The notes below the pieces were generated by a model. The model was not told where the DNA came from, did no database searches, and saw only the letters and a program-made list of their open reading frames with translations. A DNA stretch of 64,000 nucleotides, taken from the NCBI RefSeq assembly GCF_001586785.1, contig NZ_LUFH02000007.1, positions 1-64,000 on the forward strand. The letters run 5' to 3'. The DNA is from Sphaerospermopsis aphanizomenoides BCCUSP55 (GTDB lineage: Bacteria > Cyanobacteriota > Cyanobacteriia > Cyanobacteriales > Nostocaceae). Below are positions 1 through 8,558 of the stretch, in pieces (the stretch's first letter is position 1; every line of letters starts with the position of its first letter). The position numbers and the translations under genes are program-made.

Positions 1-103
1 CTTTTGTTGGCTTGAAGCGGTACTGATAGGATGTTCTCACTTGTTCGACCTAGTAAGTGTTACTGTTTTAGTATACACTGAGTTGGAAGCGAATTACGAA
101 AAG

Positions 104-352
104 ATGAAAAATGATCTTGTTTCTAAAGGAAGGTCAGTAAGTGACTTGAAAGTTCACTTGGTTTTAGTGACTAAGTATCGACGCAAGGCTTTCACGGCAG
201 ACATGCTAGCCAGATTGAATACTATAGTTGAGGAATTACTAGAACAGTGGGATTGCAAACTGATTGAGTTCAACGGAGAGGAAGACCATGTTCATGTACT
301 TTTTCAATACCATCCAGACGTTGAACTTAGTAAATGCATAATGACATTTTGA
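104..352 (+). pseudogene. IS200/IS605-type transposase TnpA, 3'-truncated remnant
   Basis: The reading frame matches the N-terminal two-thirds of an IS200/IS605 Y1 transposase: a 'HLVLVTKYRRKAF' strand near the start and a 'DHVHVLF' motif supplying the HUH metal-binding histidines. Family members are about 130-150 residues and carry the catalytic tyrosine on a C-terminal helix. Here the similarity stops after 'ELSKCI' and a stop follows within a few codons, so the tyrosine helix is absent and the protein cannot be an active transposase. The frame stays open upstream to a TTG at 41, but the ATG at 104 fits the usual family start better. No accessory TnpB gene is adjacent. Confidence 0.8.
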
Positions 353-671
353 TTGTAAAGATATATTTATTTTACAGATGTTTTATTTTCAATAGAAAAT
401 ATACAATTATTAATAAATTTTCATAAATTTAGATAGAAGACTGCTTGATAAACAACCAAAAAGTTGTGAGTTGGACTGGGTAAAGGGAATAAGGTTTTTT
501 ATCACCCTTTTTCCCCTTCTCCTTTCCCCCTCTTTACAAAGAATAAGGAGTGTGACTCCAGGAAGTGGTGTATCCATTCATAGGGTTTAGTGTGCCGCAA
601 ATTGAACTACTTTTAATTATCAACTTGCGTTAATATACTTAATTTAATCATTGGTGATGTTCAGTATAACT
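353..671. other. Non-coding gap
   Basis: AT-rich spacer after the transposase remnant. It contains a pyrimidine-rich run (about 500-535) of the kind common in cyanobacterial intergenic DNA. I see no gene, and no clear insertion-sequence right end. Confidence 0.5.
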
Positions 672-779
672 ATGGATAAGGATTTACTAGCGTTTATTGT
701 AGGTGTTACTTTACTCATTCTCTATCTCATTTTTTCTGCGTACACTGAAATGGGTACTAAACTTCCTTGGAAGAAATGA
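672..779 (+). CDS. Possible 35-aa single-pass membrane protein
   Basis: A short ATG-initiated frame encodes 35 residues: an acidic start (MDKDLL), about 20 hydrophobic residues (AFIVGVTLLILYLIF) and a polar, basic end (TKLPWKK). The layout of one transmembrane helix with a positive tail is typical of small thylakoid or plasma-membrane subunits in cyanobacteria. No ribosome binding site is obvious. I do not recognise the family. It could be a chance frame. Confidence 0.35.
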   Translation: MDKDLLAFIVGVTLLILYLIFSAYTEMGTKLPWKK

Positions 780-890
780 AGTCGATTTACTTTACATTTC
801 TCAACTCAATTAAATGTGAAAATAGATGTGAAAAAAGGTTATATCTAATTCAGTCTGAGTTAAAGTACCTATTTTTAGGAACATTACCAA

Positions 891-1001
891 ATGCGTGATC
901 CACAGAAAAATCATATTAAAATTGATCCAGCAACTCTCGTTTTGATTGCCTCTGCTCTGATACTCTTACCTCTACTGTTTGCGGGTTTTTTAGGACAATA
1001 G
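891..1001 (+). CDS. Possible 36-aa single-pass membrane protein
   Basis: A 36-residue frame with a polar N-terminus (MRDPQKNHIKIDP) and one hydrophobic helix (ATLVLIASALILLPLLFAGFLGQ). An AGGA sequence about 9 bases before the ATG could serve as ribosome binding site. It lies 111 bases after the other tiny membrane-protein frame in the same direction, so the two may be co-transcribed. Family not recognised. Confidence 0.4.
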   Translation: MRDPQKNHIKIDPATLVLIASALILLPLLFAGFLGQ

Positions 1002-1335
1002 TATGGGAGCATCCCAACTGTGTAAGTTTATTTTTTGGAAAGAAAGGCAATTGCTCCCAGGCTTGATATGAATCAACCGCAAAGAACGCAAAGGACACAA
1101 AGTTAAGAGGGTTTAAGAGAGTTTTTAGTATTGCTGCGTTTATTTTGGCTTTCATGGGGCCGCTCCCCCATAGTATAGACTTGAGAGAGGGAGTAAAGAA
1201 TAGGAAAAAACCTAGATTCAAGCCCATAACTGAGCAATACTAGTTTGATTGTACAATATACAAGAAATATCAATTTCCAATTGGTAACAAAAGTTTTGGT
1301 TCACTTCTATTTAGTCTTAATGTTTAAACTTTCTC
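1002..1335. repeat. Intergenic region with a MITE-like repeat
   Basis: Between about 1003 and 1172 lies an element with imperfect inverted ends (tatgggagc ... gctcccccata). Internal blocks at 1006-1042 and 1115-1149 recur almost unchanged at 13491-13526 and 13669-13703. It also holds the dispersed motif ccgcaaagaacgcaaaggac, seen again near 43460. The remaining part up to 1335 is AT-rich and may carry the promoter of the kinase gene. No gene is convincing here; a 103-aa minus-strand frame over the repeat is judged spurious. Confidence 0.6.
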
Positions 1336-2694
1336 ATGCCATCTAAAATTATACTCACCATCTCTGAAGGTAAACTAGCTGGGAAGCAATATATATTTGC
1401 ATCCCGTAGTACCTGTATTATAGGCAGAAATGCTGATTGTAACTTACAATTAGCTAAGGAAATTGATATGACTATTTCTCGCTATCATTGCCTGTTGGAT
1501 ATTAATCCTCCAGATATTCGGGTACGGGATTTAGGGAGTTTAAACGGTACTTTTGTAAATGGTAAAAAAATTGGTCAAAGGCAGCGTCATCAAACGGCAC
1601 AAGAAGCTGTAAAATTAGAACATCCAGAATATGATTTACAAAATGGCGATGAACTTAAGTTAGGTGATACTATTTTCAAAGTTGGTGTAGATTTGGGAGA
1701 GCCAGAACAAAGTGAAACACCAAATATTCTGAAAGAAGAAGAAAAAATATCCCAAAAAAATCCCTCCTTTTTAAGTAGTATTCAAAATTTGATCAAGTTG
1801 TCATTACAAGGTGATAAAAACCTCCAACCTATTGCCGGCTATAAATTAGTAAAATCCTTGGGAAAAGGTGGATTAGGTGAGGTATTTTTAGCCGAACACA
1901 GTCAGTTAAGAAAATACGTGGCTATCAAAGTAATGATACCTGCTGTGTGTGCTAAAGAAGAAAGTGTAGAAATGTTTCTGCGGGAAGCAGAAAATGCCAA
2001 ACTTTTAACAAATCCTCATATAGTACCGTTGTTAAATTATGGGTTTGCTGAAGAAACTTTCTTTTTTGTCATGGAGTATTGTGAAGGTGGTAACATTTGG
2101 GACTTCATGCAAAAGTTAGGATGGCGTGTACCTGTTAATGTAGCTGTAGACATAATTCTTCAAGTTTTAGATGGTTTAATATATGCCCATCACGTAGAAA
2201 TTGCTGATGTTGAATCAGGTAATGAGAAAACAGAAAAAATTACAGGCTTGGTTCACCGAGATTTAAATCCCAACAATATTTTAATCACCTATGTAAATGG
2301 AAACGCAGTTGCGAAAATAGGAGATTATGGTTTAGCAAAAGCCTTTGATTTAGCAGGTTTAAGTGGGCAGTCTTTGACAGGAACACAGATGGGGACACCT
2401 GCATTTATACCACGTCAACAGGTACTAGATTTTAAAAATGCACTACCAGCGGTTGATGTTTGGGCAACAGCAGCTTGTTTATATAATATGTTAACGGGAT
2501 ATTTCCCACGAGATTTTACAGGCGATCCTTGGTTAGCTGTCTTGCAAAATGATCCAGTACCTATTCATCGGCGTAATAATACTATTCCTCACAAGTTAGC
2601 GCAAGTGATAGATTTAGCTTTAGTGGAAAAGCCGCAAATTACTTTTCAAACTGCGGAAGAGTTTAAACAGGCATTAATAAAAACTATTTATTAA
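1336..2694 (+). CDS. FHA domain-Ser/Thr protein kinase
   Basis: 452 aa. Residues ~1-120 form a forkhead-associated domain (IIGRNADCNL, SRYHCLL, DLGSLNGTFVNG), which binds phosphothreonine peptides. After a charged linker, residues ~168-450 form a Hanks-type kinase: glycine loop GKGGLGEV, VAIK (Lys198), HRD (Asp309), DYG (Asp330) and GTPAFIP. Two positions differ from consensus: HRDLNP replaces HRDLKP, and DYG replaces DFG. The Lys, both Asp residues and the glycine loop remain, so activity is plausible but not assured. There is no transmembrane segment, so it is probably cytosolic. Target unknown. It stands alone between divergent repeat DNA and the Nif3-like gene. Confidence 0.9.
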   Translation: MPSKIILTISEGKLAGKQYIFASRSTCIIGRNADCNLQLAKEIDMTISRYHCLLDINPPDIRVRDLGSLNGTFVNGKKIGQRQRHQTAQEAVKLEHPEYDLQNGDELKLGDTIFKVGVDLGEPEQSETPNILKEEEKISQKNPSFLSSIQNLIKLSLQGDKNLQPIAGYKLVKSLGKGGLGEVFLAEHSQLRKYVAIKVMIPAVCAKEESVEMFLREAENAKLLTNPHIVPLLNYGFAEETFFFVMEYCEGGNIWDFMQKLGWRVPVNVAVDIILQVLDGLIYAHHVEIADVESGNEKTEKITGLVHRDLNPNNILITYVNGNAVAKIGDYGLAKAFDLAGLSGQSLTGTQMGTPAFIPRQQVLDFKNALPAVDVWATAACLYNMLTGYFPRDFTGDPWLAVLQNDPVPIHRRNNTIPHKLAQVIDLALVEKPQITFQTAEEFKQALIKTIY

Positions 2695-2831
2695 CTATTT
2701 TCTTAGTTACATATAAGCAAAGCCACTTAAAAGCGCAGTTACAAGATGACAATTAGTAACTCAATTGACGATACAATGATGGGATCATCAAATATCTGTG
2801 TAATTACTTAAAATCACAACTGAAATATCTC

Positions 2832-3620
2832 ATGAAAATTGCGGATTTAATCACCTGGTTTGAAGAATGGGCTAATCCGGCTTGGTGTGAAAGCTGGGAT
2901 AATTGCGGTTGGCAAATTGAACCTGGTGTGTTATTGAAAGAAGCACGGGTATTAGTGTGTTTGACACCAACTTTAGAGGTGATGACAGAAGCGATCGCCC
3001 TCAATGCTAATCTGATTTTTGCCCATCATCCCCTAATTTTTCATCCTCTCAAATCTCTTCGCACTGGGGATGCACTCACAGAAATGGTGCGGTTAGCGTT
3101 TACTCACAACATTGGTATCTACAGCGCCCATACAAATTTTGACCAGGTAAATGATGGCACAGCGGATGTTTTAGCACAGATGCTACAATTGCAATCAGTA
3201 TCGCCTATAGTTCCCACCCAAGCTGGATTAGGATATGGGCGTGTGGGAGAGCTACAACCATCATTAAAATTACAGGAATTACTCACCACTATTCAAACTC
3301 TACTGAAGCCCCCAAAGCTGATTTTTTCGCCCACTGCTGACTTACAGCAAAAGATTTCACGAGTTGCGGTTTTGGGTGGTTCAGGTGCAGGTTTTATTTC
3401 AGCCGTCGTGAAAACCAACGCCCAAGTCTATGTCACCGCTGACTGTAAGTTCCATCAATTTCAGGAAAGTCGAGATCAAGGATTGATTCTCATTGACGTT
3501 GGACATTATGCCAGTGAGCGCCCGTCCTGCGATCGCTTGGCACAAAAATTCCAGTCACTCAACTTAGATTGGGTACAGCTAAGTCAAAAGGATGAAGACT
3601 TCCGCCAGTTTTTGATCTGA
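2832..3620 (+). CDS. Nif3-like dinuclear metal centre protein (YqfO/YbgI family)
   Basis: 262 aa, the length of the short bacterial Nif3 proteins. Metal-ligand motifs are visible: FAHHPLIF, SAHTNFDQ near residue 100, and DVGHYASE near the C-terminus. The family forms hexameric toroids with a dinuclear metal site in each subunit. Some members are annotated GTP cyclohydrolase I type 2, but the physiological reaction is not settled, so only the family name is given. A GCGATCGC site lies inside the gene (2991-2998). It appears monocistronic, 137 bases after the kinase gene. Confidence 0.9.
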   Translation: MKIADLITWFEEWANPAWCESWDNCGWQIEPGVLLKEARVLVCLTPTLEVMTEAIALNANLIFAHHPLIFHPLKSLRTGDALTEMVRLAFTHNIGIYSAHTNFDQVNDGTADVLAQMLQLQSVSPIVPTQAGLGYGRVGELQPSLKLQELLTTIQTLLKPPKLIFSPTADLQQKISRVAVLGGSGAGFISAVVKTNAQVYVTADCKFHQFQESRDQGLILIDVGHYASERPSCDRLAQKFQSLNLDWVQLSQKDEDFRQFLI

Positions 3621-4159
3621 CTATGAGGCAAAAGGCAATCGGGAGGATGTGGGGGGGAATTTTAGATTTTAGATTTTAGATTCAGGACTTACGCAAAAAT
3701 CCTCCAAAACTCTTATTCCTCCGTGTCCTCTGCGTCCTCTGCGTCCTCTGCGGTATGCCTGACGGCTCCCGTCAGGGATACGATATTCCGTGATTCGTGC
3801 GTCAGCCCTAAGATTAAAAAAATTAGTCAATCCAAAATCGAGTGACCTTTCGCCTATTTCCTGTTCCCTATCTTTTGAATTTCTAATTAGTGTTATTTGC
3901 TTTTTTTATAAAAATTCAGTATAATTAAATACTTATATATTTATGCCCTATAAAATTTTATAGTGCTTTTTTACGCTTATCTTTTCTCCGTGCTTAGACA
4001 AAAATGTATATACTATAGGATTTGTATTTTTGATTCGTGATGCTGATCACAAGATTTTTGTAATTACAATCACTAATCTTTGCTGTCCCACATCAATGTA
4101 TTTAGGGAGAGAGTGTCCGACACTAGAAATGATAAATCGTTCATTACGCCCCATTTATC
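3621..4159. other. Repeat-rich non-coding gap
   Basis: Holds a tttagatt heptamer-like array (about 3661-3683), the motif aggacttacgcaaa that also forms the ends of the MITE at 51138-51235, the cctctgcgtcctctgcg repeat, and a gcctgacggctcccgtcagg hairpin near 3757-3776. A 60-aa frame at 4030-4212 overlaps the next gene and has no recognisable features. Promoter elements of the following small gene may lie in the AT-rich part around 3900-4020. Confidence 0.5.
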
Positions 4160-4375
4160 ATGATTCGCACACTTATTGCATCTGCTTTCCAAACCGGCTA
4201 TCTCAGTGTTGAATCAGAGGGTTTACTCCATCAGGTACTGACTACTAGATGCTATCAGTCAGAGGATTTAAAAGCTCTTACTGCTCTATACGAAGCAATC
4301 CGCATAGGTAAAATTAAACGCGAAGCTTCCTGTAAGATCCTGATCGAATTGCCTGTACTCAACAAAACTCACTAA
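4160..4375 (+). CDS. Small conserved-looking hypothetical protein (71 aa)
   Basis: 71 residues, soluble and helix-rich, with no signal peptide or transmembrane segment. Codon use and the regular alternation of charged and hydrophobic residues (SEDLKALTALYEAIRIGKIKREASCKILIE) suggest a real protein. I have the impression of similar small proteins in other Nostocales but cannot name a family. It is preceded and followed by long non-coding DNA, so it is probably monocistronic. Confidence 0.55.
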   Translation: MIRTLIASAFQTGYLSVESEGLLHQVLTTRCYQSEDLKALTALYEAIRIGKIKREASCKILIELPVLNKTH

Positions 4376-5227
4376 GAAATGCCCAATCAAACTAAATATG
4401 AAGCTAGACTTACTTGCACCTTGGCCTTTACCACTGGCAGCGAATAGACTTTCTATGGGGTAGACTGAAAAGCCTGCCCCAAAAAATTAAAAATTAAAAA
4501 AAATAGGGAATAGGGAGCAAGGGAAAATAATTTATCACTGCCTTGCTTCTAAACTTATGTTAACGAAGCTGGGTGTAAAGGTGTAGGGGTGTAGGGGTTT
4601 TCCTCTCCTCAACCTGGATTTTTCCATCACTTTACCCCTTTGTCAAAACCCTTGATTTTTCGTTTTTTTGCCTAAGTCCTAGTTATTATTGAATCAGTTA
4701 CATTTTGTATTACAATTAATTACAAAGAAAACCTGAAAACTATTCAGGTATTGTTGTGTAAAACCATGAAGCTCAGGGTGAGAATGAGTTAAGATCAAAT
4801 ACATTAGGGTTAAAAGTATAGCCAAGTCCCCAGACTTCCTAAAAATGCCAATGACTACAAGTAGGCAACTCAAACAACCGCAATTATCGCTTGTTTTGCA
4901 GTACTATTTATTACATAATGGTAATAAGGAATCACCACCACACCTTAACCTGGTTAGGACAACTCCTCCAGATGTTTGACTTCTATGAAGTAGACATTCT
5001 CTAGCATTGACCCAAAAGAGATTGAGTTCAGCTAATGCAGTAACCACTGGTTTATGACCCAAGATTTTCCTATTTCTGACTACCAAAATCGAGTCGTTGT
5101 AAGATTGGGTTACTAGACACACTAGTTCACAAAAGGTGAAATTGAACTCTGGAGGGTGTATCTTATTGGGGTAAGACCCATATTTTCACAGGTTTAACTA
5201 CGTTGTTTAAAAAGGCAGAAGCTGTAC
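4376..5227. other. Long non-coding gap
   Basis: About 850 bases without a convincing gene. It contains gtgtaggggtgtaggggt tandem text (4577-4600), purine- and pyrimidine-rich strings, and AT-rich DNA. A 72-aa minus-strand frame (4904-5122) has no recognisable motif and looks like chance. The last 100 bases probably carry the promoter of the gene at 5228. Confidence 0.5.
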
Positions 5228-5539
5228 ATGCTACACCGCAAGATTTATCAACTGTGTTGCGACGGGCGGGAGGTATGTGTTTTTTTGCGGGATCAGCAAC
5301 GCTGGATAGAGCGCGCCCGCATCATTGATATAGAGGGTGATTTAGTGACTCTACGCTATGAAACAGATGAAGAAGACGAAGTTTGTTCTTGGGAAGAGAT
5401 GGTTCGCCTAGAAAGCATTGGCGCTGTAACGCAAAAATTAGCTTCCGTACCACGGGGTAATGTAGAGCCTCTCATGACTGAAGATTGTCCTGAGTCGGAG
5501 CGGATACGCAACCGTTTCACGGATTTGAATCCAGAATAA
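5228..5539 (+). CDS. Conserved cyanobacterial hypothetical protein (possibly DUF6679)
   Basis: 103 aa, acidic, no signal or membrane segment. The sequence MLHRKIYQLCCDGREVCVF, the acidic patch ETDEEDEVCSWEEM and the tail VPRGNVEPLMTED look like a protein I associate with a cyanobacteria-specific family (DUF6679). That name is from memory and unverified. The N-terminal half has the alternating pattern of a small beta-barrel. It is convergent with the MBL-fold gene, with only 32 bases between the stop codons. Function unknown. Confidence 0.75.
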   Translation: MLHRKIYQLCCDGREVCVFLRDQQRWIERARIIDIEGDLVTLRYETDEEDEVCSWEEMVRLESIGAVTQKLASVPRGNVEPLMTEDCPESERIRNRFTDLNPE

Positions 5540-5571
5540 TTAAGGACGAATTCTGATGTTTTAACTACGAC

Positions 5572-7263
5572 TCAGGATTCTTGATGAGACAGGTTTTCAA
5601 AGGCAGGACAGTAACCTTCAAGGGTAACTTTAAAGTTATACAACGGGGCAGCGGGATTCCAACACCGTTGCCCCCTTTGGTATTTGCACGTACCACAACA
5701 TTCTAGGTCAGACCATGTATAGGGATACCTGCTGCGGGTGAGGTCTACAGTATTTTGGTTGAGGAGTTCTCTTTGAGACAAGCCTCTTAGTATCAACTCT
5801 TCTCCTTGCCAACGGGCTTCTATTAAACCAGTATCAGCAAATTGCTGCCAACGGGGATCAGCTGTAATTGCATCTGGGAGAGAGATTGTAATTACTTTTT
5901 CTAACTCTGTTAACTCGCCTTCATAGTTGGTTTCTGGTGCAGAAGGCTGTAAAAACGTTTCGCCAATGGGCAATTCTACCAAAATGCCAGCGGCTGGAGA
6001 ATGGATATGGTAACGATTTTGTAACTCTTCTAAACTAGTTAAGTCAGCTAAGTAGGCAGGTGAACCGTGAACAAACACAACGTGCTGGGGTCGTAAATTG
6101 TGAATTAGTTGGGTTGTTCCGGGTCCATCACTATGTTGAGCTAAAAGATAGCTTTCAAAAGTCGTGGGCGCTAAATATTCTTGATTAACTTTAATGTCAA
6201 TTTTTTCTGGTAGGAGAATTAGCCAAGGGCCTGTGTTGGGTTGACAATATTTACTTAAATCCGCACTGGAGTCAGTGAGGACAATACAGGGTGAATGTCC
6301 CAAAGTTGCCAAATTTTCTACTTTTAAGCGCCGTACACGGGGACGAACTCGTTCATCCCAAAATAGGGGCTGATGACGGGCAAAATTTTGGACAGATGCC
6401 GGAAGATGGGCTAAAAGTTCCAAATAGGCATCGCAACCTGTAGCCACAGCACCATCAACCCAAATGTCTAAATCCCGACCTGTAAAATGATGATGAGAAC
6501 GTAACAACATCAGCAATTCTTGGCCTAAACCGAGGGCGGGTGTGGGTAAAATGATAGAACAGTGGTCTGCGATCGCCCGATTAATTCTTTCCGCTAGTTG
6601 ATTTTCTTGGTGACGACGGTGGGGATGGCGGGATGTGCCGTAACTGCCCTCAATTAACAACACATTTAAATTTAAACCCCGTAATTCTTCTAACCGTAAC
6701 CCCTCTACCAGTCGAGAGTTAGATAGGAAAAAATCACCTGTGTACAGTAATTTGTAATCACGGTGTTGGGTGTGGTAAGTGAGGAGAATGGCCACAGCCC
6801 CTGGTAGATGTCCGGCGGGAAATAATTCTACAACTAGATTTTCTTGAATTTCGATGGGCGATCGCAAAGGTAGGGCCTGACAAAATGAAGGAATTTCCTC
6901 AGAATATTCTTCTGGCCAATTGAGAGGCAATAACTTACTAGTCACCTCACTACCATAGATGGGTAACAACGGAAAAGCTTGATTTAGCGCCAGCAACCCC
7001 CTAGCATGATCTGGATGAGCATGACTAATTAAGACTAAATCTGCTGGTAATGGTGAACTACCTTTTTGTGCTGATTTAGTAATTCCCCTCGTCAAGGATG
7101 AAATATCCGCCAAACCACAATCTAATAAAATCCGGTGTGGCCCCATTTTCACTAGTAGACAGACACCTTCATCTTCATGCTGAACACTATAGGACAGACA
7201 TTCCAATTCACTAGCCATATCACCAGCATCAAAACGAGAGGATACCGATAGATCATCTCTCAT
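5572..7263 (-). CDS. MBL-fold hydrolase of RNase J/CPSF (beta-CASP/RMMBL) type with C-terminal Cys cluster
   Basis: 563 aa from the start chosen here. The metallo-beta-lactamase motif SHAHPDH (His81, His83, Asp85, His86) is followed by FPAGHLPGA and LLYTGDFFL. A beta-CASP-like insert comes next, then the RMMBL-type segment 'QHVVFVHGS' near residue 430, as in RNA-processing exonucleases. The last ~45 residues carry four to five cysteines (CCGTCKYQRGQRCW ... GYCPAF), which could bind a metal. The ATG at 7263 has GGAG nine bases upstream. The frame stays open to 7437, but that extension runs through ggattttggatttt repeat DNA and is almost certainly untranslated. An alternative ATG lies at 7278. 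Substrate unknown. Confidence 0.8.
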   Translation of the reverse strand: MRDDLSVSSRFDAGDMASELECLSYSVQHEDEGVCLLVKMGPHRILLDCGLADISSLTRGITKSAQKGSSPLPADLVLISHAHPDHARGLLALNQAFPLLPIYGSEVTSKLLPLNWPEEYSEEIPSFCQALPLRSPIEIQENLVVELFPAGHLPGAVAILLTYHTQHRDYKLLYTGDFFLSNSRLVEGLRLEELRGLNLNVLLIEGSYGTSRHPHRRHQENQLAERINRAIADHCSIILPTPALGLGQELLMLLRSHHHFTGRDLDIWVDGAVATGCDAYLELLAHLPASVQNFARHQPLFWDERVRPRVRRLKVENLATLGHSPCIVLTDSSADLSKYCQPNTGPWLILLPEKIDIKVNQEYLAPTTFESYLLAQHSDGPGTTQLIHNLRPQHVVFVHGSPAYLADLTSLEELQNRYHIHSPAAGILVELPIGETFLQPSAPETNYEGELTELEKVITISLPDAITADPRWQQFADTGLIEARWQGEELILRGLSQRELLNQNTVDLTRSRYPYTWSDLECCGTCKYQRGQRCWNPAAPLYNFKVTLEGYCPAFENLSHQES

Positions 7264-7302
7264 GCTTTTCTGCTCCATAAAAGGGTGTAGGGTGTTCTTT
7301 AT

Positions 7303-7331
7303 TTTGGATTTTGGATTTTGGATTTTGGATA
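7303..7331. repeat. Heptamer array (ggatttt)n
   Basis: Four tandem copies of a 7-base unit just upstream of the MBL gene. Related aatctaaa arrays occur at 7438-7464 and about 21178-21212. Long tandemly repeated heptamers of this kind are typical of filamentous cyanobacteria. Confidence 0.8.
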
Positions 7332-7437
7332 GCGTTGGACTAGGGAGATTCTTCAATCTCCTGACGCTACGTTCAGAATGACAGAATTCCGTTAGTTTTG
7401 CTCCCGTCCTGTTTTGGATTGTTTTGAGCAACTTCAA

Positions 7438-7464
7438 TCTAAAATCTAAAATCTAAAATCTAAA
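7438..7464. repeat. Heptamer array (atctaaa)n
   Basis: Tandem 7-base units, near the reverse complement of the array at 7303-7331. Together the two flank the 5' extension of the MBL gene and could pair as an inverted repeat. Confidence 0.75.
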
Positions 7465-7521
7465 ATTTTCTCACCTGTCACCTGCCTTTTGCATCCCAAC
7501 TAAAACTAGCAACTTGCATTA

Positions 7522-7644
7522 TTAATGTGCTGAACCGTTGCCATGATAGTTATCTGAATCATAAAATCCGTTTTTTGTGCCAAAAAATAAGCACGCAAAG
7601 GTAAATATAACGGTTAATCCTACTAAAATCAGCTTAACATCCAT
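7522..7644 (-). CDS. 40-aa single-pass membrane protein
   Basis: A short minus-strand frame with a strong ribosome binding site (GGAGGG, seven bases before the ATG). The product has one hydrophobic helix (VKLILVGLTVIFTFACLFFG) followed by a hydrophilic tail ending YDSDNYHGNGSAH. The good Shine-Dalgarno and the non-random, glycine/histidine-rich tail argue for a real gene. The shape resembles small thylakoid complex subunits (PSII, cytochrome b6f, NDH-1), and the tail looks familiar, but I cannot assign it with confidence. Confidence 0.65.
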   Translation of the reverse strand: MDVKLILVGLTVIFTFACLFFGTKNGFYDSDNYHGNGSAH

Positions 7645-7895
7645 CTGTTTACCCTCCTTAGCTAAATATTTTTTATAGTAATAGTCTGATTCTCTATTTG
7701 GGCAGAATCGCTAGAAAATCTTTACTTTGGGCATGGGGCATCCCTTCGGCTTCGCTCAGGGCAAGTGGGCATGGGGCATTGATAAAAGGCAAGAGTTCTT
7801 AATTTTGACTTTTGAATGCATGACTTTTGACTTGATTTTTCCCCCTGCTCCCTGCTCCCTGCTCCCCTGCTTCTTCTGTGTCACCTGTCACCTAT

Positions 7896-8474
7896 TTAAA
7901 GAGCTATTTGCTCTCCCTTCTCAGTGAAGCGCACTTCTTTAATGTTCCATTGGGCATTACTGGTTAAGGTTTTGCGGAGACTACCAAATAATGCAAACTG
8001 CTCACAACTAGAAAGAGATGCCATTTGTCGCTTAGACTCAGGAGCAATTCGTAAATCAATTATCGCAACTCCATTGTTGACGTTAACACGATACCCAACC
8101 AAGCTAAAATCTGCTGTTTCTCGCTGCTGTAAAACTTTACCTACAGCTTCGTTAATGGGTTCATCGGCTGACACTGAAGTTTGTTGTGAAACATAGTTTT
8201 GACATTGAGCATCGCTTGTGTATAGGGTGACATTAGTGGTTTTACCAGAAACAGCTTTTGAGCCTGAAGTGGGTGGCTGATCAGTAGGAGATGGCTGGGT
8301 GGAGAATGGTTGAGATGCGATGGGAGAATTTAGGGGTGTTGGGGAAACAGTGCTGTTTGGTGTAGGTGCTGAAGTTGTATTATTAGATGTATCGCTGGAA
8401 TTGCAACTGCTAATGCTGGTGCAAACTGCTAATAAAACTAGAGAAAAAATATATTTTTTCAGGTTCATAGTCAT
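7896..8474 (-). CDS. GerMN-domain lipoprotein
   Basis: 192 aa. A signal peptide ends in a lipobox (SISSC, Cys24), followed by a Ser/Thr/Pro-rich spacer to about residue 75. The C-terminal ~115 residues have the GerMN (sporulation/germination-like) pattern: VTLYTSDAQC, a central INEAVGKVL helix, then GVAIIDL and FALFGSLRKTLTS. In cyanobacteria such proteins are predicted periplasmic lipoproteins of unknown role. A second ATG lies two codons downstream. It diverges from rsmA, with 84 bases between the starts, so the promoters probably overlap. Confidence 0.8.
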   Translation of the reverse strand: MTMNLKKYIFSLVLLAVCTSISSCNSSDTSNNTTSAPTPNSTVSPTPLNSPIASQPFSTQPSPTDQPPTSGSKAVSGKTTNVTLYTSDAQCQNYVSQQTSVSADEPINEAVGKVLQQRETADFSLVGYRVNVNNGVAIIDLRIAPESKRQMASLSSCEQFALFGSLRKTLTSNAQWNIKEVRFTEKGEQIAL

Positions 8475-8558
8475 GTTTCTAGATGAAGTAAACTATAACA
8501 GCAATTAGCGTTAAGAAGTCAAACAGGTAAGAAATAAAATATGGAGAAACAAATATAA

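Noticed and set aside
916-1227. 103-aa minus-strand open frame
   Set aside because: It runs through the MITE-like repeat and the cgcaaagaacgcaaag motif and shows no protein-like pattern.
4904-5122. 72-aa minus-strand open frame
   Set aside because: No ribosome binding site, no recognisable motif, and lies in AT-rich non-coding DNA.
7264-7437. N-terminal extension of the MBL-fold hydrolase
   Set aside because: Its codons come from ggattttggatttt repeats, and a better start with GGAG lies at 7263.
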